Under the pieces are notes generated by a model. The model made no database searches and was not told where the DNA came from. It was given only the letters and a program-made list of their open reading frames with translations. A stretch of 64,000 nt of DNA, from positions 1 to 64,000 of the forward strand of contig DASYSE010000105.1 of assembly GCA_036003705.1 (NCBI GenBank). The letters are read 5' to 3'. Origin of the DNA: CALGFH01 sp036003705. GTDB lineage: Bacteria > Actinomycetota > CALGFH01. A program made the translations under genes and the position numbers. Positions 44,278-54,800 of the stretch are shown here, one piece after another. Numbering within the stretch: position 1 is the stretch's first letter; each line of letters begins with the position of its first letter.

Positions 44278-44898
44278 ATGCGAAGGGAGTACGCCAGGGA
44301 GGGTCTGGCCGAGGCCGACGTCGACGCCGACCCGGTGGTGCAGTTCGGACGCTGGTTCGGGCAGGCCGAGTCGGCCGGCCTGCTCGAACCGACCGCGATG
44401 GCCCTGGCCACCGCGACCCCGGACGGCCGCCCGTCGGCCCGCATGGTCCTGCTCCGTGGCTTCGACGAGCGTGGCTTCTGCTTCTACACCAACTACGAGA
44501 GCCGAAAGGGCGGGGAGCTGGCCGCCAACCCGCGGGCGGCCCTGGTGTTCTGGTGGGGTGAGCTGGAGCGCCAGGTCCGGATCGAGGGCCTGGTCGAGCG
44601 GACCAGCCGGTCCGAGAGCGAGGCCTACTTCCACTCGCGCCCGCCGGGCAGCCAGCTCAGCGCCGCCGCCTCCCCCCAGAGCCAGGTGATCGACGGCAGG
44701 GCTGTGCTCGAGGAGCGGGTGGCCCGCCTGGCCACCGGCCACCGGGACGGCGAGGTCCCCCTCCCCGGGTTCTGGGGCGGCTACCGCCTGGTCCACGAGG
44801 TGATGGAGTTCTGGCAGGGCCGGCCCAACCGCCTCCACGACCGCCTCCGCTACCGGCGCGCCGGCGACCGCTGGAGGATCGAGCGGCTCGCCCCCTGA
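44278..44898 (+). CDS. pdxH: Pyridoxamine 5'-phosphate oxidase PdxH
   Basis: FMN enzyme making pyridoxal 5'-phosphate from pyridoxamine or pyridoxine phosphate. The 206-aa protein has [60 protein letters not shown] and the C-terminal [12 protein letters not shown], all standard for PdxH. It lies 10 bp after the permease and is closed by a strong hairpin. Confidence 0.96.
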   Translation: MRREYAREGLAEADVDADPVVQFGRWFGQAESAGLLEPTAMALATATPDGRPSARMVLLRGFDERGFCFYTNYESRKGGELAANPRAALVFWWGELERQVRIEGLVERTSRSESEAYFHSRPPGSQLSAAASPQSQVIDGRAVLEERVARLATGHRDGEVPLPGFWGGYRLVHEVMEFWQGRPNRLHDRLRYRRAGDRWRIERLAP

Positions 44899-44924
44899 CC
44901 CGACCGCCGAGTCTGGCGGTCGGG
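44899..44924 (+). terminator. Strong hairpin terminator after pdxH
   Basis: CCCGACCGCC-GAGTCT-GGCGGTCGGG forms a perfect 10-bp stem with a 6-nt loop, starting right at the pdxH stop. No T-run follows. A smaller GCCGCC-GGA-GGCGGC hairpin lies at 44937-44951. Confidence 0.75.
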
Positions 44925-45019
44925 ATCAATCGACCTGCCGCCGGAGGCGGCTGCATGAGGCGTCATCCGACACAATGGACCGCGTGCAGGACGAGTCGCG
45001 AGCGACGGAGGTCTGGCCG

Positions 45020-46618
<1,599 letters not shown>

Positions 46619-46641
46619 CCCTCACGCGAGGGAGGGCGCAG

Positions 46642-48099
46642 ATGGACAGGCAAGCGCTCATCCGCCGGCTGGAGTCGATCATCGGTCCCCGGGGGGTGAT
46701 CACCGAGCGCAACCAGCTGCGCACCTACGAGTGCGACGGGCTGGCCAACTACCGGGTCATCCCCAGCGTGGTCGTGCTGCCCGAGACGGCCGAGCAGGCC
46801 CAGGGGGCGGTCAGGGCCTGCCACCAGGCCGGGGTCCCGTTCGTGGCCCGCGGGTCTGGCACCGGCCTCTCCGGCGGAGCCCTGCCGGTGTCGGACGGCG
46901 TGCTCATCGTGCTCGCCCGCATGCGCCGCATCCTGGAGGTCGACCTGGACAACCAGCGGGCTCTGGTCGAGCCGGGCGTGCTCAACCTCCAGGTCACCAA
47001 GGCGGTGGCCGGTGACGGCTTCTACTACGCCCCCGACCCGTCCAGCCAGCAGGTCTGCTCCATCGGCGGCAACGTGGCCGAGAACTCGGGCGGCGCCCAC
47101 TGCCTCAAGTACGGCTTCACCACCAACCACGTCACCGGCCTGGAGGTGGTCCTGCCCGACGGCGAGCTGGTCCACCTGGGCGGCGGCAAGGCGCCCGACC
47201 CGCCCGGCTACGACCTGCTCGGCGCCTTCGTCGGGTCGGAGGGCACGCTCGGCATCGCCACCAAGGTCACCCTGCGCCTGCTGCGCAAGCCCGAGGCGGT
47301 CCGCACCCTGATGGCCGCCTTCGACGGCACCGACCAGGCCGGCGACGCCGTGTCCAGCATCATCGGGGCCGGCATCGTCCCGGCCGCCATCGAGATGATG
47401 GACGCCCTGGCCATGGAGGCGGCCGAGGCCGCCGTCCACGTCCACTACCCGGAGGAGGCCGGCGCGGTCCTGATCGTCGAGCTGGACGGCCCGCAGGCCG
47501 AGGTCGAGCACCAGTTCGACGAGGTCGAGCGGCTCTGCCGCGAGGCCGGCTCGACCACCATCCAGATCGCCGCGGACGACGACCAGCGTGCCCTGTTCTG
47601 GAAGGGCCGCAAGTCGGCGTTCGCCGCCGTCGGGAGGATCAGCCCCGACTATTACGTCCAGGACGGCGTCATCCCGCGCACCGCGCTGCCCGAGGTGCTG
47701 CGCCGCATCAGCCGGCTGGCCGACGAGCGGGGGCTGCGGGTGGCCAACGTGTTCCACGCCGGCGACGGCAACCTGCACCCGCTGGTCCTGTTCGACGGCG
47801 AGGTCGAGGGCCAGGAGCGGCGGGCCGAGGAGCTGGCCGCCGAGATCCTCTACACCTGCCTCGACCACGGCGGCTCGATCACCGGCGAGCACGGGGTCGG
47901 CTTCGACAAGAAGCAGCACCTGCCCAGGCAGTTCAGCGCCGAGGACCTGGACGCCATGCAGCTGGTGCGCTGCGCCTTCGACCCGGAGGGGCGCAGCAAC
48001 CCCGGCAAGGTGTTCCCGACCCCGCGGCTGTGCGGCGAGCGGCCGGGCCCGCGCCAGGCCCACCCGGCGGAGCAGGCCGGGCTGGCGGAGGTGTTCTGA
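46642..48099 (+). CDS. glcD: Glycolate oxidase subunit GlcD (FAD-linked)
   Basis: The 485-aa flavoprotein of the D-lactate/glycolate oxidase family has PFVARGSGTGLSGGALP (FAD pyrophosphate loop), SIGGNVAENSGGAHCLKYG, the C-terminal metal-site histidines in FHAGDGNLHP and GEHGVGFDKK. It oxidises glycolate to glyoxylate and passes electrons through GlcF. GGGAGGGCGCAG precedes the ATG. It is the second gene of the aceB-glcD-glcE-glcF run. Confidence 0.94.
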   Translation: MDRQALIRRLESIIGPRGVITERNQLRTYECDGLANYRVIPSVVVLPETAEQAQGAVRACHQAGVPFVARGSGTGLSGGALPVSDGVLIVLARMRRILEVDLDNQRALVEPGVLNLQVTKAVAGDGFYYAPDPSSQQVCSIGGNVAENSGGAHCLKYGFTTNHVTGLEVVLPDGELVHLGGGKAPDPPGYDLLGAFVGSEGTLGIATKVTLRLLRKPEAVRTLMAAFDGTDQAGDAVSSIIGAGIVPAAIEMMDALAMEAAEAAVHVHYPEEAGAVLIVELDGPQAEVEHQFDEVERLCREAGSTTIQIAADDDQRALFWKGRKSAFAAVGRISPDYYVQDGVIPRTALPEVLRRISRLADERGLRVANVFHAGDGNLHPLVLFDGEVEGQERRAEELAAEILYTCLDHGGSITGEHGVGFDKKQHLPRQFSAEDLDAMQLVRCAFDPEGRSNPGKVFPTPRLCGERPGPRQAHPAEQAGLAEVF

Positions 48100-48102
48100 G
48101 CG

Positions 48103-49347
48103 GTGGGGGTCCAGGACCTGGAGCGGGAGGGCCTGGTCCGCCCGGCCGACGGGGCATTCGAGGTCGACGGCGTCCCAGCCGGGCTGGTCGCCCGGCCAGG
48201 CTCGGTCGAGGAGGCCAGCCAGGTGCTGCGGGCCGCCGCCCAGGACGGCCTCGCGGTCGCCTTCCAGGGTGGCGGCAGCAAGCTGGGGCTCGGCAACCCG
48301 CCGGAGCGGGTCGACCTGCTGGTGTCCACCGCCGGGCTGGACCAGGTGCTGGAGCACGCCGCCGGCGATCTGGTCGTCCGGGTCCAGGCCGGCGCCCGGC
48401 TGGCCGACCTCCAGGCCGCCCTGGCCCCGGCCGGGCAGTGGCTGGCCCTCGACCCGCCGGAGCCGCGGGCGACGGTTGGCGGGGTGGTCGCGGCCAACGC
48501 CTCCGGCCCGCGCCGGCTGCGCTACGGCACCGTCCGCGACCTGATCATCGGCATCACCGTGGTGCTGGCCGACGGCACGGTCGCCCACGCGGGCGGCAAG
48601 GTGGTCAAGAACGTCGCCGGCTACGACCTGGCCAAGCTGTTCTGCGGCTCGCTGGGCACGCTCGGCATGGTCGTCGAGGCCACCTTCCGCCTCCATCCCC
48701 TGCCGGCCGCCGCGTCCGCTGTGACCCTCCAGCTGGAGACGGCCGAGGAGGCCGGCGAGGCGGTGCGGCTGCTGGGCCGCTCCCCGCTGGAGCCGAGCGC
48801 GATCGAGCTGACCTGGTCCGGCCCGGGCCTCCCGGCCCGGCTCACGGTGCCGTTCGAGGGCATCCGGCCGGGGGCCGACGCCCAGGCCGCCGCCGCGGCC
48901 GAGCTGCTGGGCCGGGTGGGGGAGGCGGCCGTGCTGGGGCCGGGCGAGACCGAGTTCGCCCTGGCCCAGCTCGGCGTGCTCCCGTTCGAGAAGGCGGAGG
49001 TTGTGGTCAAGGTCGCCTACCCGCCGGCCGAGCTGCCGGCCGTCCTGGCCGACCTGCGGGCGGGCCCACTGCTCGGCCAGGTCAGGGCCCACGCCGGGAC
49101 GGGGGTGCTGTGGGTGGCCAGCGGCTTCCGGGACGTCCGGTCGCTGGCCACGGCGATCGGCAGGGCCAGGGAGCGGCTGGCCGCCCGCGGGGGCAGCCTG
49201 GTCGTGGTCAAGGCACCGCCCGAGCTCAAGCGGGCGGTCGACGCCTGGGGGCCGGCCGGCGACGCCCTCGGGCTGATGCGCCGGGTCAAGGAGCGGTTCG
49301 ACCCGGACCGCCGCATGAGCCCGGGCCGGTTCGTGGGAGGAATCTGA
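48103..49347 (+). CDS. glcE: Glycolate oxidase subunit GlcE (FAD-binding)
   Basis: The 414-aa second flavin subunit has VAFQGGGSKLGLGNPP in place of the longer GlcD loop, then ATVGGVVAANASGPRRLRYG and GGKVVKNVAGYDLAKLFCGS, the family signature. It begins with GTG 3 bp after glcD and ends 2 bp before glcF, so the three subunits are likely made together. Confidence 0.92.
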   Translation: MGVQDLEREGLVRPADGAFEVDGVPAGLVARPGSVEEASQVLRAAAQDGLAVAFQGGGSKLGLGNPPERVDLLVSTAGLDQVLEHAAGDLVVRVQAGARLADLQAALAPAGQWLALDPPEPRATVGGVVAANASGPRRLRYGTVRDLIIGITVVLADGTVAHAGGKVVKNVAGYDLAKLFCGSLGTLGMVVEATFRLHPLPAAASAVTLQLETAEEAGEAVRLLGRSPLEPSAIELTWSGPGLPARLTVPFEGIRPGADAQAAAAAELLGRVGEAAVLGPGETEFALAQLGVLPFEKAEVVVKVAYPPAELPAVLADLRAGPLLGQVRAHAGTGVLWVASGFRDVRSLATAIGRARERLAARGGSLVVVKAPPELKRAVDAWGPAGDALGLMRRVKERFDPDRRMSPGRFVGGI

Positions 49348-49349
49348 GC

Positions 49350-50666
49350 ATGGCGGACAACATCGCCCCGGCCTTCGACGCGTTCCATCCGCCGGAGCAG
49401 GAGCTGATCGACGACTGCGTCCACTGCGGCTTCTGCCTGCCGACCTGCCCGACCTACGTGCTCTGGGGCGAGGAGATGGACTCGCCGCGAGGCCGCATCT
49501 ACCTGATGGAGATCGGCCTTCAGGGCGAGACCATGAACGACGAGATGGTCCGCCATTTCGACCAGTGCCTTGGCTGCATGGCCTGCGTCACCGCCTGCCC
49601 GTCAGGGGTCCAGTACGGCAAGCTGATCGAGGCCACCCGCCAGCAGGTCGAGCGCCGCCACCCGCGCTCCCGCCGCGACCGCGCCTTCCGGGCGCTGGTC
49701 TTCCGGCTGTTCCCCTATCCGCGGCGGCTGCGCCTGCTGCGCGGCCCCCTCCGCGTCTACCAGCGGTCCCGCCTCGGCGCCCTGCTGCGCCGGGCCGGGC
49801 TGCTGGACCGCCTGCCCGAGCGCATGTCGGCCATGGAGCGGCTGCTGCCGACGCTGGGCCGCATGGAGGCGGTGCCGGCGGTCACCCCAGCGGTCGGGCA
49901 GCGGCGGCGCCGGGTCGGGATGCTCACCGGCTGCGTCCAGCGGGTGTTCTTCCCCGAGGTCAACGCGGCAACGGCCAGGGTCCTGGCCGCCGACGGCTGC
50001 GAGGTGGTCGCCCCGCCTGGGCAGCGCTGCTGCGGCGCGCTCAGCCTGCACGCCGGCCGCGAGGCCGAGGCGCAGGCGTTCGCCAGGGCGGCCATCGAGG
50101 AATTCGAGGCCGCCGGGACCGACGAGGTGGTGGTCAACGCGGCCGGCTGCGGCTCGGCCATGAAGGAGTACGGCCACCTGCTCCGCGACGACCCGGAGTT
50201 CGCCGGCCGGGCGGCGGCGTTCTCGGCCAGGGTCCGTGACCTGTCCGAGCTGCTGGTCGAGCTCGGCCCGGTGGCCCCGCGGCACCCGCTGCCCATCACG
50301 GTGGCCTGGCACGACGCCTGCCACCTCGGCCACGCCCAGGGCATTCGCGCCCAGCCCCGCAACGCCCTTGCCGCCATCCCCGGCCTGGAGGTCCGCGAGA
50401 TCGGCGAGGCCGAGATTTGCTGCGGCTCGGCCGGCATCTACAACCTGGTCGAGCCGAAGCCGGCCACCGAGCTGGGCGACCGCAAGGCGGCCAGCGTGCT
50501 CGCCACCGGGGCCGACCTGCTGGTCACCTCCAACCCCGGCTGCCTGATGCAGATCCGGACCGCGCTGGAGCGGCGCGGCGAGCGCCTGGCCATGGCCCAC
50601 CTGGCCGAGGTCCTCGACGCCGCCGTCCAGGGCGCCGACCCGCGGTCGCTCCTGGACCGCCGCTGA
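49350..50666 (+). CDS. glcF: Glycolate oxidase iron-sulfur subunit GlcF
   Basis: The 438-aa protein has two N-terminal 4Fe-4S motifs (DDCVHCGFCLPTCPTY and DQCLGCMACVTACPSGV) and two CCG domains (RCCGALSLHAG and ICCGSAGIYNLV). It carries electrons from the flavin subunits to the respiratory chain. It is the last gene of the glycolate operon. Confidence 0.94.
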   Translation: MADNIAPAFDAFHPPEQELIDDCVHCGFCLPTCPTYVLWGEEMDSPRGRIYLMEIGLQGETMNDEMVRHFDQCLGCMACVTACPSGVQYGKLIEATRQQVERRHPRSRRDRAFRALVFRLFPYPRRLRLLRGPLRVYQRSRLGALLRRAGLLDRLPERMSAMERLLPTLGRMEAVPAVTPAVGQRRRRVGMLTGCVQRVFFPEVNAATARVLAADGCEVVAPPGQRCCGALSLHAGREAEAQAFARAAIEEFEAAGTDEVVVNAAGCGSAMKEYGHLLRDDPEFAGRAAAFSARVRDLSELLVELGPVAPRHPLPITVAWHDACHLGHAQGIRAQPRNALAAIPGLEVREIGEAEICCGSAGIYNLVEPKPATELGDRKAASVLATGADLLVTSNPGCLMQIRTALERRGERLAMAHLAEVLDAAVQGADPRSLLDRR

Positions 50667-50766
50667 GGCGGCCGCGGCGCCTGGTCACGGCGAGCAGGAC
50701 GCCGAGCGTGGCGCCGAAGGTGAGGCGGCGGCACCGACGAGCAGGGCGGGGACCGCCTTCAACGCG

Positions 50767-51003
50767 TCAGCTTCTCAGCATGTCGTTGGCCGGCCGCAGC
50801 CGTTTCAGGAGCACGACGAAGGTGAACGTGTCCCAGCCGCCCGGTCCGCCGCCTCGGTCGTAGTGGGTCCGTGGCGTGATCCCGACCGCCTCCCACCCGT
50901 CGTCGCCGAGCCGGTTCAGCTCGGCCAGGAAGGTGCCCATGGACCGGTCCTCGGTCTGTTCGCCCCACTCCTGCACGTATTCACGGATCGCGTACTCCCA
51001 CAT
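50767..51003 (-). CDS. Small DUF4177-like protein
   Basis: The 78-aa protein starts MWEYAIREYVQEWGE and has LAELNRLGDDGWEAVGITPR and FTFVVLLKR. The pattern W-E-Y-x...L-N-x-L-G-x-x-G-W-E-x-V...L-L-K-R is that of DUF4177 and related small proteins of unknown function. It is probably cytoplasmic. Confidence 0.7.
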   Translation of the reverse strand: MWEYAIREYVQEWGEQTEDRSMGTFLAELNRLGDDGWEAVGITPRTHYDRGGGPGGWDTFTFVVLLKRLRPANDMLRS

Positions 51004-51099
51004 GCCAACTAGCCTCGACCGAGTGAGCCGGCCCGGTCAACTCGGCCCCGACAAGCCACCGCCCGGCCCGTGGCCGGGGAGGCCGGCGCTGCCGGGGGT

Positions 51100-51248
51100 G
51101 GGGCGGCGGCCTGGGCGGTCTGGTCGTCGGTGTCGCGCCCGAGCACCACCAGCACGCCACGCATCCTGGCCGGGTGCACGGTGCACCGGCAGCTGTAGCT
51201 GCCCGGCTCGTCGGGCGCGGTCGGCTCGGCGCCGGCCCGACCCGACGG
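51100..51248 (-). pseudogene. Cupredoxin C-terminal fragment
   Basis: The minus-strand frame directly after the stop of the J-domain gene reads EPTAPDEPGSYSCRCTVHPA followed by RMRGVLVVLGRD. The CTVHPARM segment with the preceding PGSY strand is the copper-ligand loop (Cys, His, Met) of plastocyanin/azurin-type cupredoxins. There is no start codon and the N-terminal half with the first His ligand is missing, so this is probably a gene remnant. Confidence 0.5.
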
Positions 51249-52085
51249 TCAGCCGGTGCGCCAGGCGACGACGTCCGACCGGGCCGCCCGCCGGTCGAGC
51301 TCCAGCTGCGCCTCGGTGATCTGGCGGTCCAGCTCCCTGACCATGTGGGCCAGCAGGTCCCAGCCCTCGTGGGCGGCCTTCTCGACCCGGCGGCGCAGCC
51401 AGCCCATGGCCGAAGCCTCCAGCTCGGCCAGCTCCTCGTCGATGCCGGCGATGCTGGCCTCGACCTGGGCGATGCGGCGCAGGGTCCGCTCCAGCTCGGC
51501 CGCGGCTCCGCTGCCGGTCACGGACTCGGGGCTCCGCCGCCAGTCCTCCAGCAGGCGCTCGAGGGTGGCGACGTCGCCCTGTTCGTAGGCGAAGTTGGCC
51601 GCCACCATCAGGTTGGTGCGCCGCTCCCGCTCGACCGGGTCGCCGGCCAGGTCGGGATGGATGCGGCGGGCCAGGAGGCGGAACAGCCGCTTGGTGTCGT
51701 CGTTGATCACCGGGCGCCGCTCCGGCTCCGGCTCGCGCTCGCCCCAGGCCCAGTTCTGCCCGCCGGGCACGCCCTGACCGGGATAGCGATCGGCCGGGCT
51801 GTCGGCGGCCAGGTCTGGGTCTGGCCGGCCGTTGCCGTCGCCGAGCTCGGCGGTCTGTTCCAGGCGTTCGGCCAGATCGTCGAGGCGCGCGTAGCGGGCG
51901 CCGAGCGCCTTGCGGTAGCTGGTCTCGAAGGCGTGCAGCTCGCCGCGGAAGGCGGCAAGGCCCCGCTCCCGGCCCAGCAGCTGCTCGGAGAGCAGCCGGA
52001 GCTGCGCCCTTCGGCGGACGAGCTCTTCCGCCCCGGGGCCGGGATGCCACTCGAGGGCTCCCGGGGCGCCGGACGTCCAGGTCAT
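51249..52085 (-). CDS. Coiled-coil protein with a central J-like domain
   Basis: The 278-aa protein has an N-terminal helical part rich in Leu/Glu/Arg (about 18-80) and a Pro/Asp-rich linker. A short J-domain-like unit (about 125-175: DDTKRLFRLLARRIHPDLAG) carries the HPD motif and the following MVAANFAYEQGDVATLERLL. A long C-terminal coiled coil (about 200-270) completes it. Similar proteins of cyanobacteria and actinobacteria are annotated as DnaJ-like. The HPD motif suggests that it could stimulate a DnaK; its cargo is unknown. Confidence 0.72.
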   Translation of the reverse strand: MTWTSGAPGALEWHPGPGAEELVRRRAQLRLLSEQLLGRERGLAAFRGELHAFETSYRKALGARYARLDDLAERLEQTAELGDGNGRPDPDLAADSPADRYPGQGVPGGQNWAWGEREPEPERRPVINDDTKRLFRLLARRIHPDLAGDPVERERRTNLMVAANFAYEQGDVATLERLLEDWRRSPESVTGSGAAAELERTLRRIAQVEASIAGIDEELAELEASAMGWLRRRVEKAAHEGWDLLAHMVRELDRQITEAQLELDRRAARSDVVAWRTG

Positions 52086-52238
52086 CGGCCGGAGGCCCGT
52101 GGGGCGATCGGCGAGATCGGGTCCTTCACAAGGGCCAGACGTTACCCGAGCGCCCCGTCAGCCGCCACCCGTCAGGGTTCGGCGGGCTGGAACGGGTAGG
52201 CTCGGGTCTCACGCACCTGGCCAGATCGGGGGTCGCCC

Positions 52239-53414
52239 GTGGAGTTCCGCCGGATCACGAACCTGCCGCCGTATGTGTTCACCATCATCGATGGGCTCAA
52301 GGTGGCGGCCAGGCGGGCCGGCGAGGACGTGATCGACCTGGGCTTCGGCAACCCCGACCTGCCGTCGCCGGCGACCGCCGTCGACAAGCTGTGCGAGGCG
52401 GTCCGCAACCCCCGCAACCACCGCTACTCGGCCAGCCGGGGCATCCCCAAGCTGCGCCAGGCCGTGGCCGACCTGTACGCCAGGCGGTTCGGGGTGGCGC
52501 TGGACCCCGAATCCGAGGCGATCACCACCATCGGGGCCAAGGAAGGCTTCTCGCACCTGATGTGGGTGCTGCTGCAACCGGGCGACGCGGCGCTGGTGCC
52601 GTCGCCTTCCTACCCGATCCACATCTGGGGGCCGCTGTTCGCCGGCGCCGAGGTCCGCGAGATCCCGATCGGGACCGGCGAGGACTTCTTCGAGAACGTC
52701 AAGCAGGCCTACCGTTTCTCCTGGCCCCGCCCCCGGGTGATCGTGCTCTCGTTCCCCCACAACCCGACCACCACCTGCGTCGACCTGGCCTTCATGCAGC
52801 GGATCGTCGACTTCGCCCTCGAGAACGAGGTCCTGCTGGTCCACGACAACGCCTACGCCGAGCTCGGCTTCGACGGCTTCCGCCCGCCGTCGATCCTGCA
52901 GGCCGAGGGAGCCAAGCAGTGCGCGGTCGAGCTGTACTCGATGACCAAGGCGTACTCCATGGCCGGCTGGCGCATGGCCTACCTGGTCGGCAACGCCGAG
53001 GTCGTGCAGGCGCTGGCCAAGCTCAAGTCCTACCTCGACTACGGCGTCTTCCAGCCGATCCAGATCGCCTCGACCGTGACCCTCAACGAGGACCCCGACC
53101 ACCCCGAGCGGGCGCAGGCCATCTACCAGTCCCGGCGGGACGCCCTCTGCGACGGGCTGCGGCGGATCGGGTGGGAGGTCGACCCGCCGAGGGGCTCGAT
53201 GTTCCTGTGGGCGCCGATCCCCGAGCCCTACCGGGAGCTCGGGTCGCTGGAGTTCGCCTCCATGCTGGTGAAGGAGGCAAGGGTGGCCACCTCGCCCGGC
53301 ATCGGCTTCGGCCCTGGCGGCGACGGCCACGTGCGGTTCGCCCTGATCGAGAACGAGCAGCGCATCGGCCAGGGGATCCGCAACCTGCGCCGCGCCCTGG
53401 CCAAGCTCGGCTGA
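52239..53414 (+). CDS. alaC: Alanine-synthesising aminotransferase AlaC-like
   Basis: Class I PLP aminotransferase of 391 aa, very similar by eye to AlaC/YfdZ. It starts RRITNLPPYVFTIIDGLKVA and has GNPDLPSPATAVDKL, YSASRGIPKLRQAV, PSYPIHIWG and FPHNPTTTCVD. The PLP lysine is in YSMTKAYSMAGWRM, and it ends GHVRFALIENEQRI. It probably makes alanine from pyruvate and glutamate. The GTG start is chosen at the beginning of homology. A TAGGCT box lies at 52196-52201, so the leader is about 35 nt. Confidence 0.92.
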   Translation: MEFRRITNLPPYVFTIIDGLKVAARRAGEDVIDLGFGNPDLPSPATAVDKLCEAVRNPRNHRYSASRGIPKLRQAVADLYARRFGVALDPESEAITTIGAKEGFSHLMWVLLQPGDAALVPSPSYPIHIWGPLFAGAEVREIPIGTGEDFFENVKQAYRFSWPRPRVIVLSFPHNPTTTCVDLAFMQRIVDFALENEVLLVHDNAYAELGFDGFRPPSILQAEGAKQCAVELYSMTKAYSMAGWRMAYLVGNAEVVQALAKLKSYLDYGVFQPIQIASTVTLNEDPDHPERAQAIYQSRRDALCDGLRRIGWEVDPPRGSMFLWAPIPEPYRELGSLEFASMLVKEARVATSPGIGFGPGGDGHVRFALIENEQRIGQGIRNLRRALAKLG

Positions 53415-53590
53415 GCGGCGGTCAGCCGTCTTCGGGTCGGCAACATGATCGACCCGTTCTACTCGTCCCAACTGCCGCTGGTTCGTCGACTCCAGCCAGG
53501 CGTCCCTGACCGCGTTCTCGGCCATGGCCAACGACGTCTGCTACTCGCCGGACGAGCGCTGACGAGGGCTGGCGCCCGGCCCCGGCGCAT

Positions 53591-53608
53591 GGTTACCTTC
53601 CGGTAACC
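53591..53608. promoter_or_regulatory. Palindromic operator upstream of the acyl-CoA dehydrogenase
   Basis: GGTTACCTTCCGGTAACC has perfect 7-bp arms around a 4-bp spacer, 24 bp before the GTG. Palindromes of the form TTACCnnCCGGTAA are common TetR-family sites beside actinobacterial fatty-acid genes. No tetR gene is adjacent. Confidence 0.65.
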
Positions 53609-53632
53609 ACTGCGCTCTGGGGGTCGGATGGG

Positions 53633-54790
53633 GTGGACTTTCGCGAGACGGCCGAGCAGGCGATGCTGCGCGAGGCGGTGGGAAGGATCGCCGCCGACTA
53701 CGGGCACGAGTACTTCGCGGCCAAGGCCAGGGCCGGGGAGAAGACCACCGAGTTGTGGAAGGCCGTGGGGGAGGCCGGGTTCGTTGGCGTGAACCTGCCC
53801 ACCGAGCACGGCGGAGGGGGCATGGGCATCAGCGAGCTGGCCATCGTCACCGAGGAGCTGGCCGCCAACGGCTGCCCGCTGCTGCTGCTGATGGTGTCGC
53901 CGGCCATCTGTGGCGCCCTGCTGGCCCGCTTCGGCACCCCCGAGCAGCGCCGGCGCTGGCTGCCGGGCATCGCCTCGGGCGAGCGCAAGATGGTGTTCGC
54001 GATCACCGAGCCCGACGCCGGGTCCAACTCCCACAAGCTCGACACCACCGCGACCAGGGCCGGCGACGGCTGGCGGCTCTCGGGCCGCAAGTGCTACATC
54101 TCGGGGGTGGACGAGGCCGACGCCGTGCTGGTCGTCAGCCGCACCGGCGTCGAGGAGGGCAGCGGCCGGGGACGCCTGTCGCTGTTCATCGTCGACACCG
54201 ACGCCCCCGGTCTGCAGGCCACCCCCATCGACCTGGAGGTCAACGCCCCCGAGCGTCAGTTCCTCCTGTTCCTCGACGACATCCGGGTCGACGGCGACCG
54301 GCTGCTCGGCGAGGAGGGGGACGGGCTGCGCCAGGTCTTCCACGGCCTCAACCCGGAGCGGATCATCGGCGCCGCCGCCGGCAACGGCATCGCCCGCTAC
54401 GCCCTGGCCAAGGCCGCCGCCTACGCCAACCAGCGCCAGGTCTGGGACGTGCCCATCGGTGCCCACCAGGGGCTGGCCCACCCGCTGGCCGAGGCCAAGA
54501 TCGAGGTAGAGCTGGCCCGCCTGATGACCCAGAAGGCCGCCTGGGCCACCGACGCCGGCGTGCCCGGCGCCGGCGAGGCCGCCAACATGGCCAAGTACGC
54601 GGCCGCCGAGTCGGCCCTCAAGGCCGTCGACGTCGCCATCCAGATCCACGGCGGCAACGGGTTCGCCGCCGAGTACGGCATCGCCGGCCTCTGGTGGATG
54701 GCCCGGGTCCTGCGGACCGCCCCGGTCAGCCGGGAGATGATCCTGAACTACGTCGCCGAGCACTCCCTGCGGTTGCCCCGCTCGTACTGA
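53633..54790 (+). CDS. Acyl-CoA dehydrogenase
   Basis: FAD enzyme introducing a trans-2 double bond into acyl-CoA. The 385-aa protein has GFVGVNLPTEHGGGGMG, FAITEPDAGSN (flavin/substrate motif), CYISGVDEAD, IDLEVNAPERQFLLF and IQIHGGNGFAAEYGIAGLWW. A typical acyl-CoA or glutaryl-CoA-like substrate cannot be chosen. A palindromic operator lies just upstream, and the FAD oxidoreductase follows after 10 bp. Confidence 0.93.
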   Translation: MDFRETAEQAMLREAVGRIAADYGHEYFAAKARAGEKTTELWKAVGEAGFVGVNLPTEHGGGGMGISELAIVTEELAANGCPLLLLMVSPAICGALLARFGTPEQRRRWLPGIASGERKMVFAITEPDAGSNSHKLDTTATRAGDGWRLSGRKCYISGVDEADAVLVVSRTGVEEGSGRGRLSLFIVDTDAPGLQATPIDLEVNAPERQFLLFLDDIRVDGDRLLGEEGDGLRQVFHGLNPERIIGAAAGNGIARYALAKAAAYANQRQVWDVPIGAHQGLAHPLAEAKIEVELARLMTQKAAWATDAGVPGAGEAANMAKYAAAESALKAVDVAIQIHGGNGFAAEYGIAGLWWMARVLRTAPVSREMILNYVAEHSLRLPRSY

Positions 54791-54800
54791 GAGAATCGAG

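Noticed and set aside
41694..44444. 916-codon frame antisense to the FtsX permease
   Set aside because: Low-complexity Gly/Asp/Arg composition; the plus strand encodes clear permease repeats.
53479..53564. Coding-like fragment WFVDSSQASLTAFSAMANDV... ending in TGA
   Set aside because: Short, no start and not recognised; possibly a gene remnant but not supportable.
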